From DASVEE01 sp036399695 (GTDB lineage Bacteria > Acidobacteriota > Thermoanaerobaculia > Gp7-AA8), in assembly GCA_036399695.1 (NCBI GenBank), contig DASWMP010000124.1, positions 1-25,875 of the forward strand: a stretch of DNA of 25,875 nt. The letters run 5' to 3'. A program made the position numbers and the translations under genes. The notes below the pieces were generated by a model. That model made no database searches, was not told the DNA's origin, and saw only the letters and a list, made by a program, of their open reading frames with translations. Each line of letters opens with the position of its first letter. The stretch's first letter is position 1. This document shows, piece by piece, positions 1-8,396 of this stretch.

Positions 1-58
1 CGCTCTGGTACACGTATAAAAGAGCGGTGGCGTGCGCCACCGCACTCCGAGATCCGGT
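1..58. repeat. REP-like palindromic repeat, copy 1 (cut by the window edge)
   Basis: A perfect 9-bp hairpin, GCGGTGGCG/CGCCACCGC with a 2-nt loop, lies at 24-43. It is preceded by a GTACACGTATA near-palindrome and followed by CACTCCGAGAT. The reverse complement of 25816-25875 matches this stretch with few differences, and 18535-18580 is a third, more diverged copy. It lies directly 3' of the gene ending at 63. Confidence 0.75.
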
Positions 59-62
59 CTGG

Positions 63-416
63 CTACATGCGCTTGCGCTTTGAGGCGCGGAAGCCTTGGG
101 GCGTGCCGTCAAAGTGCACGTAGCCGGCGTTGGCCAGCGCGGTGCGGGCGTCCGGGGTGAGCGCGCTGCCGATCACGTCGATGGTATCGGCGGTGCGCTG
201 CTGGAGCGTGATCAGGCCGAGGAGCTCCGGCCAGTCGCTGTCGGCACGGAACATCGTCACGCTGATGTGCGGCCACTCCGTGACCTGCCGCCACGCCTCT
301 TCGGCCGCCTGACGGTTCTGCGTCGTATCCGCCAGCCAGACGGGCGTGTGGAACGAGAGCGTCGGCAGCCGCGACGAAAAGTCGGGCTCGAAGACGATGG
401 CGATGGTGGACGGCAT
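63..416 (-). CDS. Small protein of unknown function (117 aa)
   Basis: I do not recognise this protein. It is 117 residues, soluble, with no signal peptide or membrane segment. It starts MPSTIAIVFEP, has an acidic, tryptophan-containing middle (WRQVTEWPH, DSDWPELLGL) and ends in a basic tail, RASKRKRM. The alternating hydrophobic pattern in the first 25 residues and around residues 50-85 fits a small alpha/beta domain. It lies downstream of the M2 peptidase on the same strand. The 114 bp between them hold an inverted repeat whose arm reaches to within 2 nt of the ATG, so no Shine-Dalgarno site is visible. It may be read through from the peptidase gene or have its own promoter. Amino-acid composition and the clean stop support a real gene over the overlapping frames. 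Confidence 0.6.
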   Translation of the reverse strand: MPSTIAIVFEPDFSSRLPTLSFHTPVWLADTTQNRQAAEEAWRQVTEWPHISVTMFRADSDWPELLGLITLQQRTADTIDVIGSALTPDARTALANAGYVHFDGTPQGFRASKRKRM

Positions 417-417
417 G

Positions 418-525
418 TGGTTGGGCGGTTGGCAGTTGGGCGGTTGGGCGGAGGAGACGGTCGCGCGGTGGGCGGTAGGCGGTGACTCGTGCCACCGCCC
501 AACCGCCCAACCGTCAACCGCCCAA
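418..525. repeat. Inverted repeat with TTGGGCGG-word arms
   Basis: The left arm (418-451) is built of TTGGGCGG words. The right arm (495-525) is built of CCGCCCAA words and is its reverse complement. An inner GGTGGGCGGT / CCACCGCCC pairing lies between them. It fills almost the whole gap between two same-strand genes and can fold into a long GC-rich hairpin. It shares its architecture, but not its word, with the repeats at 3341, 4862, 15403 and 24262. Confidence 0.8.
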
Positions 526-530
526 CTACG

Positions 531-2432
531 TCACCACCCGCACTGCTGTCCCTTGTTCTGCACTTCCAGCCACTCGAGGAGCGGCCGGAAGTAATCGACG
601 ACCGCCGTGGCGTCCATCTGGCGCTGGCCGGTGAGGGCCTCGAGCGCTTCGGGCCAGGGGCGGCTGGCGCCCATGGCCAGCATCTTCTCCAGACGCGCGC
701 CCGCTTCCTTGTTGCCGTAGATGGAGCAGCGGTTCAGCGGGCCGGTGTGGCCGGACGACTGGCAGAGCGACCGGTGGAACTGGAACTGGAGGATGCGCGC
801 GAGGAAGTAGCGCGCGTACGGGACGTTGGCCGGGATGTGGTACTTGGAGCCGGGATCGAAGAACTCTTCACCGCGCGCGCCGGCGGGGGCGATGCCCTGG
901 TACTGGCGGCGGAGATCCCACCAGGCCTGGTTGTAGTTCGCCGGCGTGACCTGGCCCGAGAAGACGGCCCAGCGCCACTTGTCCATGAGGATGCCGAAGG
1001 GGAAGAAGGCGATCTTGTCGAGGGCGTCGCGGAGGAGCAGCGGGATGTCGGCCGAGGCGGGCGGCTCCTTGTCGATGAGCCCGAGCTTCACGAGGTAGGC
1101 CGGCGTGACGGAGAGGGCGATCGTGTCGCCGACCGCTTCGTGGAACCCGTCGTTGGCGCTGTTCTTATAGAGGAAGGGCTGGGTGTTGTAGGCGCGCTGG
1201 TAGAAGTTGTGGCCGAGCTCGTGGTGGATGGTGTTGAAGTCGTCCGCCGTCTTCTCGATGCACATCTTGATGCGCAGATCGTCGACGTCGTCGAGGTCCC
1301 AGGCGCTGGCGTGGCAGACCACGTCGCGGTCGCGCGGCTGGGTGAACATGGAGCGCTCCCAGAACGTCTGCGGGAGCGGGGCGAAGCCGAGGGAGGTGAA
1401 GAAGCCTTCGCCGTACTTCACCATGCCCACCGCGTCGAGATTCTTGCGCTTCTCGAGGATCTGCGTGAGGTCGTAGCCGCGCTGCGAATTCTTCGGCGCC
1501 ACGACGTCGTAGATGTTGCCCCACTCCTGCGCCCAGATGTTGCCGAAGAGGTGCGCGGGGATCGGCTGATCGAGCGGGACGACCTTGTCACCGTACTTGC
1601 GGTTGAGGCTCGTGCGGACGTAGCAATGCAGCGAGTCGTAGAGCGGCTTGACCTGCCCCCAGAGGCGGTCCACTTCCGCGCTGAAGGCGTCGGGGGGCAT
1701 GTCGTACTTCGAGCGCCACATGGCCCCGACGTCGGGGTAGCCGAGCTCGCGGGCTCCTTCGTTCATGAGCGAGACGAAGCGGGTGTAGTCGTCCCGCATC
1801 GGCACGCCGACGGTCTGCCAGCCGCGCCAGACGTCGAGGAGCTGATTCGGGTCGCGGCTCGTCCGCATGATGTTCGTGATCTCGCTGATGTCGAGACAGG
1901 CATCGCCCGACTTGCCCGGCGGGCAGTACTTGCCGGCGCCGTAGGTCGCTTCCAGCTTCGCGGCGAGCTGCGTCATCTCCGTCGTCTTGGCCGGATCGGC
2001 GGGGCCGGGGGAGGTGAGGGAGAGCTTGATCAGGTCGAGCTTGCGGCGGACGTCGTACGGCAGGTCGAGGTTGTCGAAGCGTGCGGCCTGCTTGGCCAGC
2101 TCGACGCCCGCGGCGATCTGCTTCTCACTCGCGGCCGCGGCCAGGAGCTGCGTGTCGTGCGTGATGTAGGTCGACTGCACCCACGCGGCGCGCTGCTGGT
2201 CTTCGTTGAGGCGCGCCAGCCGTGCTTCCGCCTGCTGGACGAAGGCCGCGGCTTCTTCGGCGGTCGGTCCGGCCGGCTGAGGCGGGGCAGGGGTGGCTTG
2301 CAGTGCGGTCTCCTGCTGATCGTTCATGGTCGTGGTCTGGGCCGGTGACGTGATGACCGTATCGGTCGTCTGAGTAGTGGTGCACGCGCTCGCAATGGCG
2401 AGCAGGAGCAGAGGGAGAGCGGGCCACTTCAT
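531..2432 (-). CDS. Peptidase M2 family (ACE-like) zinc metallopeptidase, lipoprotein
   Basis: Predicted peptidyl-dipeptidase of the angiotensin-converting-enzyme family, which removes dipeptides from the C-termini of peptides. The 633-residue protein carries the zinc motif HELGH (H404, E405, H408), with the third ligand about 24 residues later in GFHEAVGD (E432), followed by IALSVTP as in M2 enzymes. The start at 2432 is preferred over an upstream in-frame ATG at 2531 because it has a GGAGGA ribosome site about 8 nt upstream. It also gives a clean lipoprotein signal, MKWPALPLLLLAIASAC, with lipobox ASAC and lipidated Cys17. A Thr/Pro-rich linker follows to about residue 60. A TATACT -10-like hexamer lies at 2503-2508 (minus strand). 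The enzyme is probably anchored in the periplasm or outer membrane for peptide scavenging. The family call is secure; the substrate is unknown. Confidence 0.93.
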   Translation of the reverse strand: MKWPALPLLLLAIASACTTTQTTDTVITSPAQTTTMNDQQETALQATPAPPQPAGPTAEEAAAFVQQAEARLARLNEDQQRAAWVQSTYITHDTQLLAAAASEKQIAAGVELAKQAARFDNLDLPYDVRRKLDLIKLSLTSPGPADPAKTTEMTQLAAKLEATYGAGKYCPPGKSGDACLDISEITNIMRTSRDPNQLLDVWRGWQTVGVPMRDDYTRFVSLMNEGARELGYPDVGAMWRSKYDMPPDAFSAEVDRLWGQVKPLYDSLHCYVRTSLNRKYGDKVVPLDQPIPAHLFGNIWAQEWGNIYDVVAPKNSQRGYDLTQILEKRKNLDAVGMVKYGEGFFTSLGFAPLPQTFWERSMFTQPRDRDVVCHASAWDLDDVDDLRIKMCIEKTADDFNTIHHELGHNFYQRAYNTQPFLYKNSANDGFHEAVGDTIALSVTPAYLVKLGLIDKEPPASADIPLLLRDALDKIAFFPFGILMDKWRWAVFSGQVTPANYNQAWWDLRRQYQGIAPAGARGEEFFDPGSKYHIPANVPYARYFLARILQFQFHRSLCQSSGHTGPLNRCSIYGNKEAGARLEKMLAMGASRPWPEALEALTGQRQMDATAVVDYFRPLLEWLEVQNKGQQCGW

Positions 2433-2502
2433 GTCGAGAATCCTCCGTCCGAATTGCTCAGAAATGAGCGCCGCCGAACAGTGCAACGCCTGAGCCGGGC
2501 GG

Positions 2503-2559
2503 AGTATAGGCCAACGCCGGAGAGCCGGCATCCGTACATCGTGATGTTGGTGCTACCAT
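2503..2559. promoter_or_regulatory. Divergent promoter region between the M2 peptidase and a secreted protein
   Basis: On the minus strand, TATACT (2503-2508) is a -10-like hexamer with a leader of about 70 nt to the peptidase start. On the plus strand, TGCTACCAT (2551-2559) is an extended -10-like element 35 nt before the ATG at 2595. No convincing -35 hexamer is seen for either. The same TGCTACCAT recurs before the DUF3667 gene. Confidence 0.45.
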
Positions 2560-2594
2560 CCGTAATAACTTCAAACTCGCCTCGAGGAGACCTA

Positions 2595-3323
2595 ATGAAC
2601 CTGGGAAGCTCAAAACGCTGGAAGTTGCTGATGGCGATGCTCATGCTCGTCGCCGCCCTTCCGCTAGCGGCCGCCGGCAAGCGACGTTCCGTGCAGCATC
2701 CGAACTCGCCGTCGCTGCCGTCCGGACTCATCGCCGGCTTCGTGCTCGATGAAACCACCAATGCCCCCATCGTCGGTGCCGAGATCGCCGCCGGCACGCA
2801 GCTCACGAACACGAATGAACAGGGTCACTTCGAGATCAACGTTCCGGCCGGTGCCGGCGTGCTGATCGTCCGCCGGAGCGGCTACGAGCAGAAGTCGCTC
2901 AGCGCCATCACCCCCAACATGACGGTCCGGCTCAAGCCGACGCAGACCGTCCTCGTCCGTACGACCGACAACAAGACGTACCAGCTCGACGTCGAGAGCG
3001 TCCAGTTCGGCTACATGGTGCCGTTCAGCGGCTACTCGCGAACGAACTACGCCAAGTTCTGCCGCGCCGGCAAGCCGGAGTTCGAGCCCGATCGCAGCGA
3101 GATCAAGCGCATCACCGGCCCGGCCAACATGGCCAACAACGCCGCCTGCTGCTCCCGCCCGGTCCGCTCCGCGAACGTCGAGCTCCGCAGCGGCGAACAG
3201 TTCACCGGCTACTTCCTCGATAGCTGCTTCGGCTACGACGTGGCCTTCATCGGCCGCGACCACGTCAGCGGCAAGTTCGAGTACCTGAACTTCGAGCGCA
3301 TCGTCGAGGTGGTGTTTCCGTAG
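2595..3323 (+). CDS. Secreted protein with carboxypeptidase-regulatory-like domain
   Basis: The protein is 242 residues. The start at 2595 is chosen because GAGGAG lies 5 nt upstream and it opens a typical signal peptide (WKLLMAMLMLVAALPLAAAG, cleavage near residue 27). Upstream in-frame ATGs lack these features. Residues 44-114 (GLIAGFVLDETTNAPIVGAE, then a GHFEINVPAG strand and a GYEQKSLS turn) fit the beta-sandwich carboxypeptidase-regulatory-like fold common in cell-surface and TonB-related proteins. Residues 115-242 are of unknown type and contain a Cys-Cys pair (NNAACCSRP). They end in two strand-rich motifs (VELRSGEQFTGYFLDSC and KFEYLNFERIVEVVF) that resemble a small beta-barrel repeat. 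It is likely periplasmic or surface-exposed. Function is not predictable. Confidence 0.8.
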   Translation: MNLGSSKRWKLLMAMLMLVAALPLAAAGKRRSVQHPNSPSLPSGLIAGFVLDETTNAPIVGAEIAAGTQLTNTNEQGHFEINVPAGAGVLIVRRSGYEQKSLSAITPNMTVRLKPTQTVLVRTTDNKTYQLDVESVQFGYMVPFSGYSRTNYAKFCRAGKPEFEPDRSEIKRITGPANMANNAACCSRPVRSANVELRSGEQFTGYFLDSCFGYDVAFIGRDHVSGKFEYLNFERIVEVVFP

Positions 3324-3340
3324 CTGAGAGGCTGGCTTTC

Positions 3341-3438
3341 GGTTTCTGGTTTTTAGTTTTTGGTCCGTTGTCGCGGCGAGCCTCGTGACAACGGACTTTT
3401 CGTTTCTACCAACAACCAAAAACCAACAACCAAAAACC
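3341..3438. repeat. Inverted repeat with GGTTTTTGG/CCAAAAACC arms, copy 1
   Basis: The left arm (3341-3364) is made of TTTCTGG, TTTTTAG and TTTTTGG words. The right arm (3408-3438) is made of CCAACAACCAAAAACC words. An inner hairpin, TCCGTTGTC (3364-3372) with GACAACGGA (3387-3395), sits at the top. The right arm abuts the TACAAT promoter hexamer of the aldehyde dehydrogenase gene. It may act as a terminator for the upstream gene, although no T-tract is present. Confidence 0.85.
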
Positions 3439-3439
3439 A

Positions 3440-3445
3440 TACAAT
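3440..3445 (+). promoter_or_regulatory. Putative -10 hexamer TACAAT of a leaderless gene
   Basis: TACAAT ends 6 nt before the GTG start of the aldehyde dehydrogenase. The intervening bases are all C, so no Shine-Dalgarno site is possible. This spacing places transcription start at or next to the start codon. Confidence 0.5.
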
Positions 3446-3451
3446 CCCCCC

Positions 3452-4861
3452 GTGGCCAGCATCGAACCTCTGCGCGCTGCTTCCGCTGACGAGATCGACC
3501 GCATCTATGAGCTGCAGCGGGGACGCCGGGCGATCGTTGGGGCGTCGACGGTGGCGCAGCGGAAGGGGAAGATCCGCCGGCTGCACGATGCGCTGCTGGC
3601 GCGGCGGGATGAGATCCGGGCGGCGATGTGGGCCGATTACCGGAAGCCGGCCGGGGAAGTGGATCTCTCGGAGATCTATCCGGTCCTCGGCGAGGCGCGC
3701 CATGCCCTGCGCCATCTCGGCAGGTGGATGCGGCCGCAGCGGGTGGCGACGCGGCTGGCGCTCACCGGGGCGCGTTCCTACATCCACCACGAGCCGAAAG
3801 GGCTCGTCCTCATCCTCGCGCCCTGGAACTTCCCGTTCAACCTGACGCTCGGGCCGCTCATCTCCGCGATTGCCGCCGGCAACTGCGTGATCCTCAAGCC
3901 CTCCGAGATGACGCCGCACTCCACCGCCTGCATGAAGCAGATCCTCGGCGATCTGTTCGACGAGAGCGAAGTGGCCGTCATCGAAGGGGACGCGCGCGTC
4001 GCGGAGGAGCTGCTGCGGCGGAAGTTCGACCACATCTTCTTCACCGGCAGCCCCGCGGTCGGGAAGATCGTGATGAAGGCGGCGGCCGAGCACCTGACAT
4101 CCGTGACGCTGGAACTGGGAGGCAAGTCGCCGGTCGTCATCGACCGCACGGCCGATCTCGACGAGGCGGCGCAGAAGATCGCCTGGGGGAAGTTCTTCAA
4201 CTGCGGCCAGATCTGTATCGCCCCCGATTACCTCATGGTCGACGAGACGATCCGCGGCCCCTTCCTCGAGAAGCTGCGCGGCGCGATCGAGAAGCTGGGG
4301 GACGACTCGCGCGGCTGGATCGTCAACGAGCGCCACGCCTCCCGGGTAAAGCGGCTCTTCGACGCCGCCGTCGCCGCGGGAGCGAAGGTCTTTTCCGGCG
4401 GGGGAGTGCAGGGGCGGCAGATCCAGCCGACCATCCTCACGGACGTGCCGCCCGATTCGCCGGTGATGCAGGAGGAGATCTTCGGTCCGCTGCTCCCGGT
4501 CATGACGTACCGGACGCGCGAGGAGGCCTACCGCTTCATCAACGAACGGGAAAAGCCGCTCGTCCTCTACGTCTTCAGCCGCAACCGCCGCATCGCCCGG
4601 GAAATCATCGCCCGCACCACCGCCGGCGGCACTGTCATCAACGACACCCTGATCCACTACTTCGAGAACTCACTCCCCTTCGGCGGCGTGGGCCAGAGCG
4701 GCATCGGCCGCGGCCACGGCCGCTGGGGCTTCGAAGCCTTCTCCAACCCCCGCGCCGTCCTCGATCAGAAGCTCAAGTCCACCGCCCTGCAGATGATGTA
4801 TCCGCCGTACGCCGGCAAGGTGAAGCAGTTTTTGATCGATTTCACGATGCGGTGGCTGTAG
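3452..4861 (+). CDS. Aldehyde dehydrogenase, ALDH3-like
   Basis: NAD(P)-dependent oxidation of an aldehyde to the acid. The 469-residue protein is short for the superfamily, as expected for class 3. Diagnostic motifs are APWNFPFNL, KPSEMTPH, FFTGSPAVGK, the general-base glutamate in LELGGKSP (E221) and the nucleophile in NCGQICIAPDY (C255). The C-terminal segment MMYPPYAGKVKQFLIDF matches the membrane-associating tail of ALDH3 / coniferyl-aldehyde-dehydrogenase-type enzymes, so fatty or aromatic aldehydes are plausible substrates. The GTG start is supported by the TACAAT hexamer 6 nt upstream and by the lack of an alternative. The gene stands alone between two inverted repeats, so it is probably a single transcription unit. 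The family is certain; the substrate is inferred. Confidence 0.93.
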   Translation: MASIEPLRAASADEIDRIYELQRGRRAIVGASTVAQRKGKIRRLHDALLARRDEIRAAMWADYRKPAGEVDLSEIYPVLGEARHALRHLGRWMRPQRVATRLALTGARSYIHHEPKGLVLILAPWNFPFNLTLGPLISAIAAGNCVILKPSEMTPHSTACMKQILGDLFDESEVAVIEGDARVAEELLRRKFDHIFFTGSPAVGKIVMKAAAEHLTSVTLELGGKSPVVIDRTADLDEAAQKIAWGKFFNCGQICIAPDYLMVDETIRGPFLEKLRGAIEKLGDDSRGWIVNERHASRVKRLFDAAVAAGAKVFSGGGVQGRQIQPTILTDVPPDSPVMQEEIFGPLLPVMTYRTREEAYRFINEREKPLVLYVFSRNRRIAREIIARTTAGGTVINDTLIHYFENSLPFGGVGQSGIGRGHGRWGFEAFSNPRAVLDQKLKSTALQMMYPPYAGKVKQFLIDFTMRWL

Positions 4862-4974
4862 GGGAGAGGCGTTTTTGGTTTTTGGTTTTTGGTTTTTGGT
4901 GTAGCGCTCTACAGTCCTCCCTGCATCGCGGAGCACCAACAACCAAAAACCAACAACCAAAAACGCCTCTCCCC
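4862..4974. repeat. Inverted repeat with GGTTTTTGG/CCAAAAACC arms, copy 2
   Basis: This is the cleanest copy. It starts at the stop codon of the aldehyde dehydrogenase. The outer stem GGGGAGAGGCGTTTTTGG pairs perfectly with CCAAAAACGCCTCTCCCC (18 bp). The left arm then repeats TTTTTGG three more times, and the right arm repeats CCAACAACCAAAAA. About 30 nt of unrelated sequence forms the loop. Confidence 0.9.
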
Positions 4975-5061
4975 CCTGGTTACGTTCCTGTCACACCCGC
5001 CCCACGCCCCCTCTCCCCGTGATATCCACCCCGCGTCAACACTGAACCGAAAGGGACACGC

Positions 5062-8000
5062 ATGAAACGACTTGCAGTGATCCTCGCGCTGGCCGCGATG
5101 GCGACGAGCGCGTTTGCACAGGAGCGGCTCACGCGGCTGCTCAGGCAGCCCGACATCCACGGCGACAAGATCGCCTTCGTCTATGCCGGAGACATCTGGC
5201 TCGTCAGCACGAGCGGCGGCGATGCGCGCCGGCTCACGAGCGACGAAGGAACCGAGTACTTCCCGAAGTTCTCGCCCGACGGACGCCAGCTCGCCTTCAC
5301 CGGTGAGTACAGCGGCAACCGGCAGGTCTTCGTCATCGACGTCGACGGCGGTACGCCGCGGCAGCTCACGTTCTACAACGACGTCGGCCCGCTGCCCCCG
5401 CGCGGCGGCATCGACAACCGCATTCTCGACTGGACCCCGGACGGCAAGAACATCCTGTTCCTCCCGCACCGTCTCGGCTGGAGCGACCGCATGGGGCGGC
5501 CCTACATCGTGCCGGCTGCCGGCGGGATGGAGAAGCCGCTGGCGATCCCTGAAGGGGGCGGCGGCATGTACTCGCCCGACGGGACGAAGCTCGTCTACAC
5601 CCCGATCGAGCGGGAGTTCCGCACCTGGAAGCGCTATCGCGGCGGCCGGGCCCAGGACGTCTGGATCTACGACCTCGTCGCCAATCGCTCCGAGCAGCTC
5701 ACGAACAACCCGTACACCGACAACCAGCCGATGTGGATCGGCAACACGATCTACTTCACCAGCGACCGCGAAGCGGGGCGGCTGAACCTCTTCGCCTACG
5801 ACCTGCAGTCGAAGCAGACCCGCAAGCTCACGAACCACAGCGACTACGACGTCGTCTGGCCGAGCGCCGACAAGACGCAGATCGTGTACGAGCAGGGGGG
5901 CTACCTCTGGCGTCTCGATTCGGCCACCGGGAAGAACGAGCGCGTGCCGATCCGCGTGTACGGCGACTTCAAGAACACGCTCCCGTACTTTGCGAACGTG
6001 AAGGACAACATCGAGCGCGTCATGATCTCGCCCACCGGGCAGCGGGCGCTGTTCGTCGCCCGCGGTGAAGTGTTCACCGCGCCGGCCAAGCAGGGAGAGA
6101 TCCGGAACCACACGGCCACGCCGGGCATCCGCGAGCGTGACGCGAGCTGGTCGCCCGACGGCCGCTGGATCGCCTACCTCTCCGACGCACCGGGCGACTA
6201 CGAGCTGTTCGTCCGTCCGGCCGACGGTGCCGGCGAGCCGCGCCAGCTCACGAAGAACAGCAAGTCGTGGCGCTTCGCCCCGGTCTGGTCGCCCGACAGC
6301 AAGTCACTCGCGTACTCCGACAAGGACCACGCCCTTTCGGTGATCGACGTCGTCAGCGGCAACGTCCGCGGCGTCGATGCCGACAAATTCGGCGACATCA
6401 ACCACTACCGCTGGTCGCCCGACAGCCGCTGGGTCGTTTACAACAAGCAGAACGAAGCGCGGTTCAACCAGATCTGGGTCTGGAACGCCGGGGAAGGGAA
6501 GACGTATCGTCTGACCTCCGGCCGGACCGACGACACCGAGCCGGTGTTCGATCCGAAGGGCCGCTATCTCTACTTCACCTCCAACCGCGACTACAACCTG
6601 ACGTTCAGCGGTTACGAGTTCAACTACCTCTACACCGATCCGACGCGCGTCTACGTGGCCATGCTCTCGGCTGACGGCCCGGCCCTCTTCCTGCCGCAGA
6701 GCGATGAAGAGAAAGCCGCCGCTCCCGCGCCGGCTGCTGCTGCCGACGCCGCCGCGGAGAAGACCGTGACGCCGGCCGCGCCGAAGAAGGACGCGCCCCT
6801 CGTCGTCAAGATCGACCCGGCGGGGTTCGAGGACCGCGTCCGCGCGATCCCGCATCCCTCCGGCACGTACGGCAACCTGCAGGCCGTCAACAACGGCATC
6901 CTCTATCTCGCCGGACCGGGCGGACGCCGCGCGCTGAAGATGTACAACATCGACGACCGGAAGGAAGAGACGGTCGTGGAAGGCGCACGCGATTACGAGC
7001 TCTCCGCGAACCTCGAGAAGATCCTCGTCGTCAGCGGCAACGACTACGCCATCGTCGCGGCCAAGCCGGGGCAGAAGATCGCCGACAGTGTGATCAAGCT
7101 GGACGGCATGCAGATGAAGATCGATCCGCGTGCCGAGTGGGCCCAGGAGTTCACCGACGCCTGGCGCATCTTCCGCGACTGGTTCTACGACCCGAACATG
7201 CACGGCCTGGACTGGAACGCCATCCGTGAAAAGTACGGCCAGCTCGTCCCCTACATCGCGCACCGTTCGGACCTCGACTACGTCCTCGGCGACGTCGCGG
7301 GTGAGCTGAACGCCGGCCACGCCTACGTCGCCACGTCGAGCGGCTGGCAGGTCAACCGGGTGGAGAACGGCCTCCTCGGCGCCGAGATCGTCGCCGACTC
7401 CGGCGTTTTCAAGATCGACCACATCTTCCCGGGCGAGAACTGGAACGACTCGACCCGCTCGCCGCTCACGGAGCCGGGCGTCAAGGTGAAGGAAGGGGAG
7501 TACATCCTCGCCGTCGACGGCGTCTCTACCCGTGGCGTCGACAACTTCTACCGCCTGCTCGAGAACAAGGCCGGCCGCGTCGTGACGCTGCTCGTCAACT
7601 CCCGTCCCGACGCCACGGGCGCGCGCGAGGAGAAGGTCCGCCCCGTCCGCAAGGAGACGAACCTCCGCTACCTGGACTGGGTGCAGCAGCGCCGCGCGTA
7701 CGTCGAGAAGGCGTCGAACGGCCGCATCGGCTACATCCACCTCCCGAACACCGCCAACGAAGGCAACCAGGAGCTCTTCCGCGGCTTCTACCCGCAGGTC
7801 GACAAGGAAGCGCTCATCATCGACGACCGCTATAACGGCGGCGGCTTCATCCCCGATCGCATGATCGAGCTGCTCGACCGCCCGGTGCTGAACTACTGGG
7901 CGCGCCGTACCGTCGAGCCGACGGCCACGCCGGCCTACGCTCACAGCGGCCCGAAGGCGATGCTGATCAACGGCTACTCCTCGTCGGGCGGCGACGCGCT

Positions 8001-8322
8001 GCCGTACTACTTCCGCAAGCGCGGCCTCGGCACGATCATCGGCACCCGTACCTGGGGTGGCCTCATCGGCATCTCCGGCAACCCCGGCCTCATGGACGGC
8101 GGCTCGGTTTCCGCCCCGCAGTTCCGCTTCATCGATACCGAAGGCATGTGGGCCGTCGAAGGTGTCGGCGTCTCGCCCGACATCGAAGTGGTCGACCGCC
8201 CCGAGCTCGTGGCCGCGGGCCAGGACCCGTCGCTCGAAGCCGCGGTGAAGCTGCTGCTCGAGCAGCTCGCCAAGAACCCGCAGAAGAAGTTCGCCGTCCC
8301 GCCGGTCTCGGTGGAGCGGTAG
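5062..8322 (+). CDS. Exported tricorn-like protease (S41 family, beta-propeller and PDZ)
   Basis: A large peptidase that cleaves peptides and unfolded proteins. Residues 1-20 (MKRLAVILALAAMATSAFAQ) are a signal peptide, so it works outside the cytoplasm, unlike archaeal tricorn. Residues 25 to about 550 carry repeated PD40/TolB-type propeller blades (FSPDGRQLAFT, WSPDGRWIAYLS, WSPDSRWVVYN). An Ala/Pro linker covers about 552-576. A helical core domain follows, then a PDZ-like domain (about 770-860) and the S41 domain. The catalytic residues align with Thermoplasma tricorn: H753 in AGHAYV, a serine in YSSSGGD (S975 most likely) and E1033 in VEGVGVSPDIEV. These are spaced almost as in the archaeal enzyme (746, 965, 1023). 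GTRTWGG is also typical. AAAGGGA precedes the ATG. An ordinary member of the exported bacterial branch, and complete. Confidence 0.95.
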   Translation: MKRLAVILALAAMATSAFAQERLTRLLRQPDIHGDKIAFVYAGDIWLVSTSGGDARRLTSDEGTEYFPKFSPDGRQLAFTGEYSGNRQVFVIDVDGGTPRQLTFYNDVGPLPPRGGIDNRILDWTPDGKNILFLPHRLGWSDRMGRPYIVPAAGGMEKPLAIPEGGGGMYSPDGTKLVYTPIEREFRTWKRYRGGRAQDVWIYDLVANRSEQLTNNPYTDNQPMWIGNTIYFTSDREAGRLNLFAYDLQSKQTRKLTNHSDYDVVWPSADKTQIVYEQGGYLWRLDSATGKNERVPIRVYGDFKNTLPYFANVKDNIERVMISPTGQRALFVARGEVFTAPAKQGEIRNHTATPGIRERDASWSPDGRWIAYLSDAPGDYELFVRPADGAGEPRQLTKNSKSWRFAPVWSPDSKSLAYSDKDHALSVIDVVSGNVRGVDADKFGDINHYRWSPDSRWVVYNKQNEARFNQIWVWNAGEGKTYRLTSGRTDDTEPVFDPKGRYLYFTSNRDYNLTFSGYEFNYLYTDPTRVYVAMLSADGPALFLPQSDEEKAAAPAPAAAADAAAEKTVTPAAPKKDAPLVVKIDPAGFEDRVRAIPHPSGTYGNLQAVNNGILYLAGPGGRRALKMYNIDDRKEETVVEGARDYELSANLEKILVVSGNDYAIVAAKPGQKIADSVIKLDGMQMKIDPRAEWAQEFTDAWRIFRDWFYDPNMHGLDWNAIREKYGQLVPYIAHRSDLDYVLGDVAGELNAGHAYVATSSGWQVNRVENGLLGAEIVADSGVFKIDHIFPGENWNDSTRSPLTEPGVKVKEGEYILAVDGVSTRGVDNFYRLLENKAGRVVTLLVNSRPDATGAREEKVRPVRKETNLRYLDWVQQRRAYVEKASNGRIGYIHLPNTANEGNQELFRGFYPQVDKEALIIDDRYNGGGFIPDRMIELLDRPVLNYWARRTVEPTATPAYAHSGPKAMLINGYSSSGGDALPYYFRKRGLGTIIGTRTWGGLIGISGNPGLMDGGSVSAPQFRFIDTEGMWAVEGVGVSPDIEVVDRPELVAAGQDPSLEAAVKLLLEQLAKNPQKKFAVPPVSVER

Positions 8323-8334
8323 GTCCGGTTCGCC

Positions 8335-8360
8335 AAGGGCGGGCAGAGATGCCCGCCCTT
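8335..8360 (+). terminator. Perfect hairpin after the tricorn-like protease gene
   Basis: AAGGGCGGGCA pairs perfectly with TGCCCGCCCTT across a GAGA loop, starting 12 nt after the stop codon. It is positioned as a terminator or 3'-end stabiliser. It lacks a following T-tract, so intrinsic termination is uncertain. Confidence 0.6.
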
Positions 8361-8396
8361 CCGCCGACGCCGCGGCACCGCCGGCGAGCGATCGAT

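Noticed and set aside
489..2348. Long plus-strand open frame of 619 codons
   Set aside because: It lies wholly antisense to the M2 peptidase, is Arg/Glu/Val-rich with no domain, and arises from the high GC content of the gene on the other strand.
3628..5022. Plus-strand open frame of 464 codons overlapping the aldehyde dehydrogenase
   Set aside because: A different frame of a gene with intact ALDH motifs; Arg/Pro-rich nonsense that continues through the intergenic repeat.
6304..7944. Minus-strand open frame of 546 codons
   Set aside because: Antisense shadow of the tricorn-like protease, with low-complexity Val/Asp/Arg composition and no recognisable domain.
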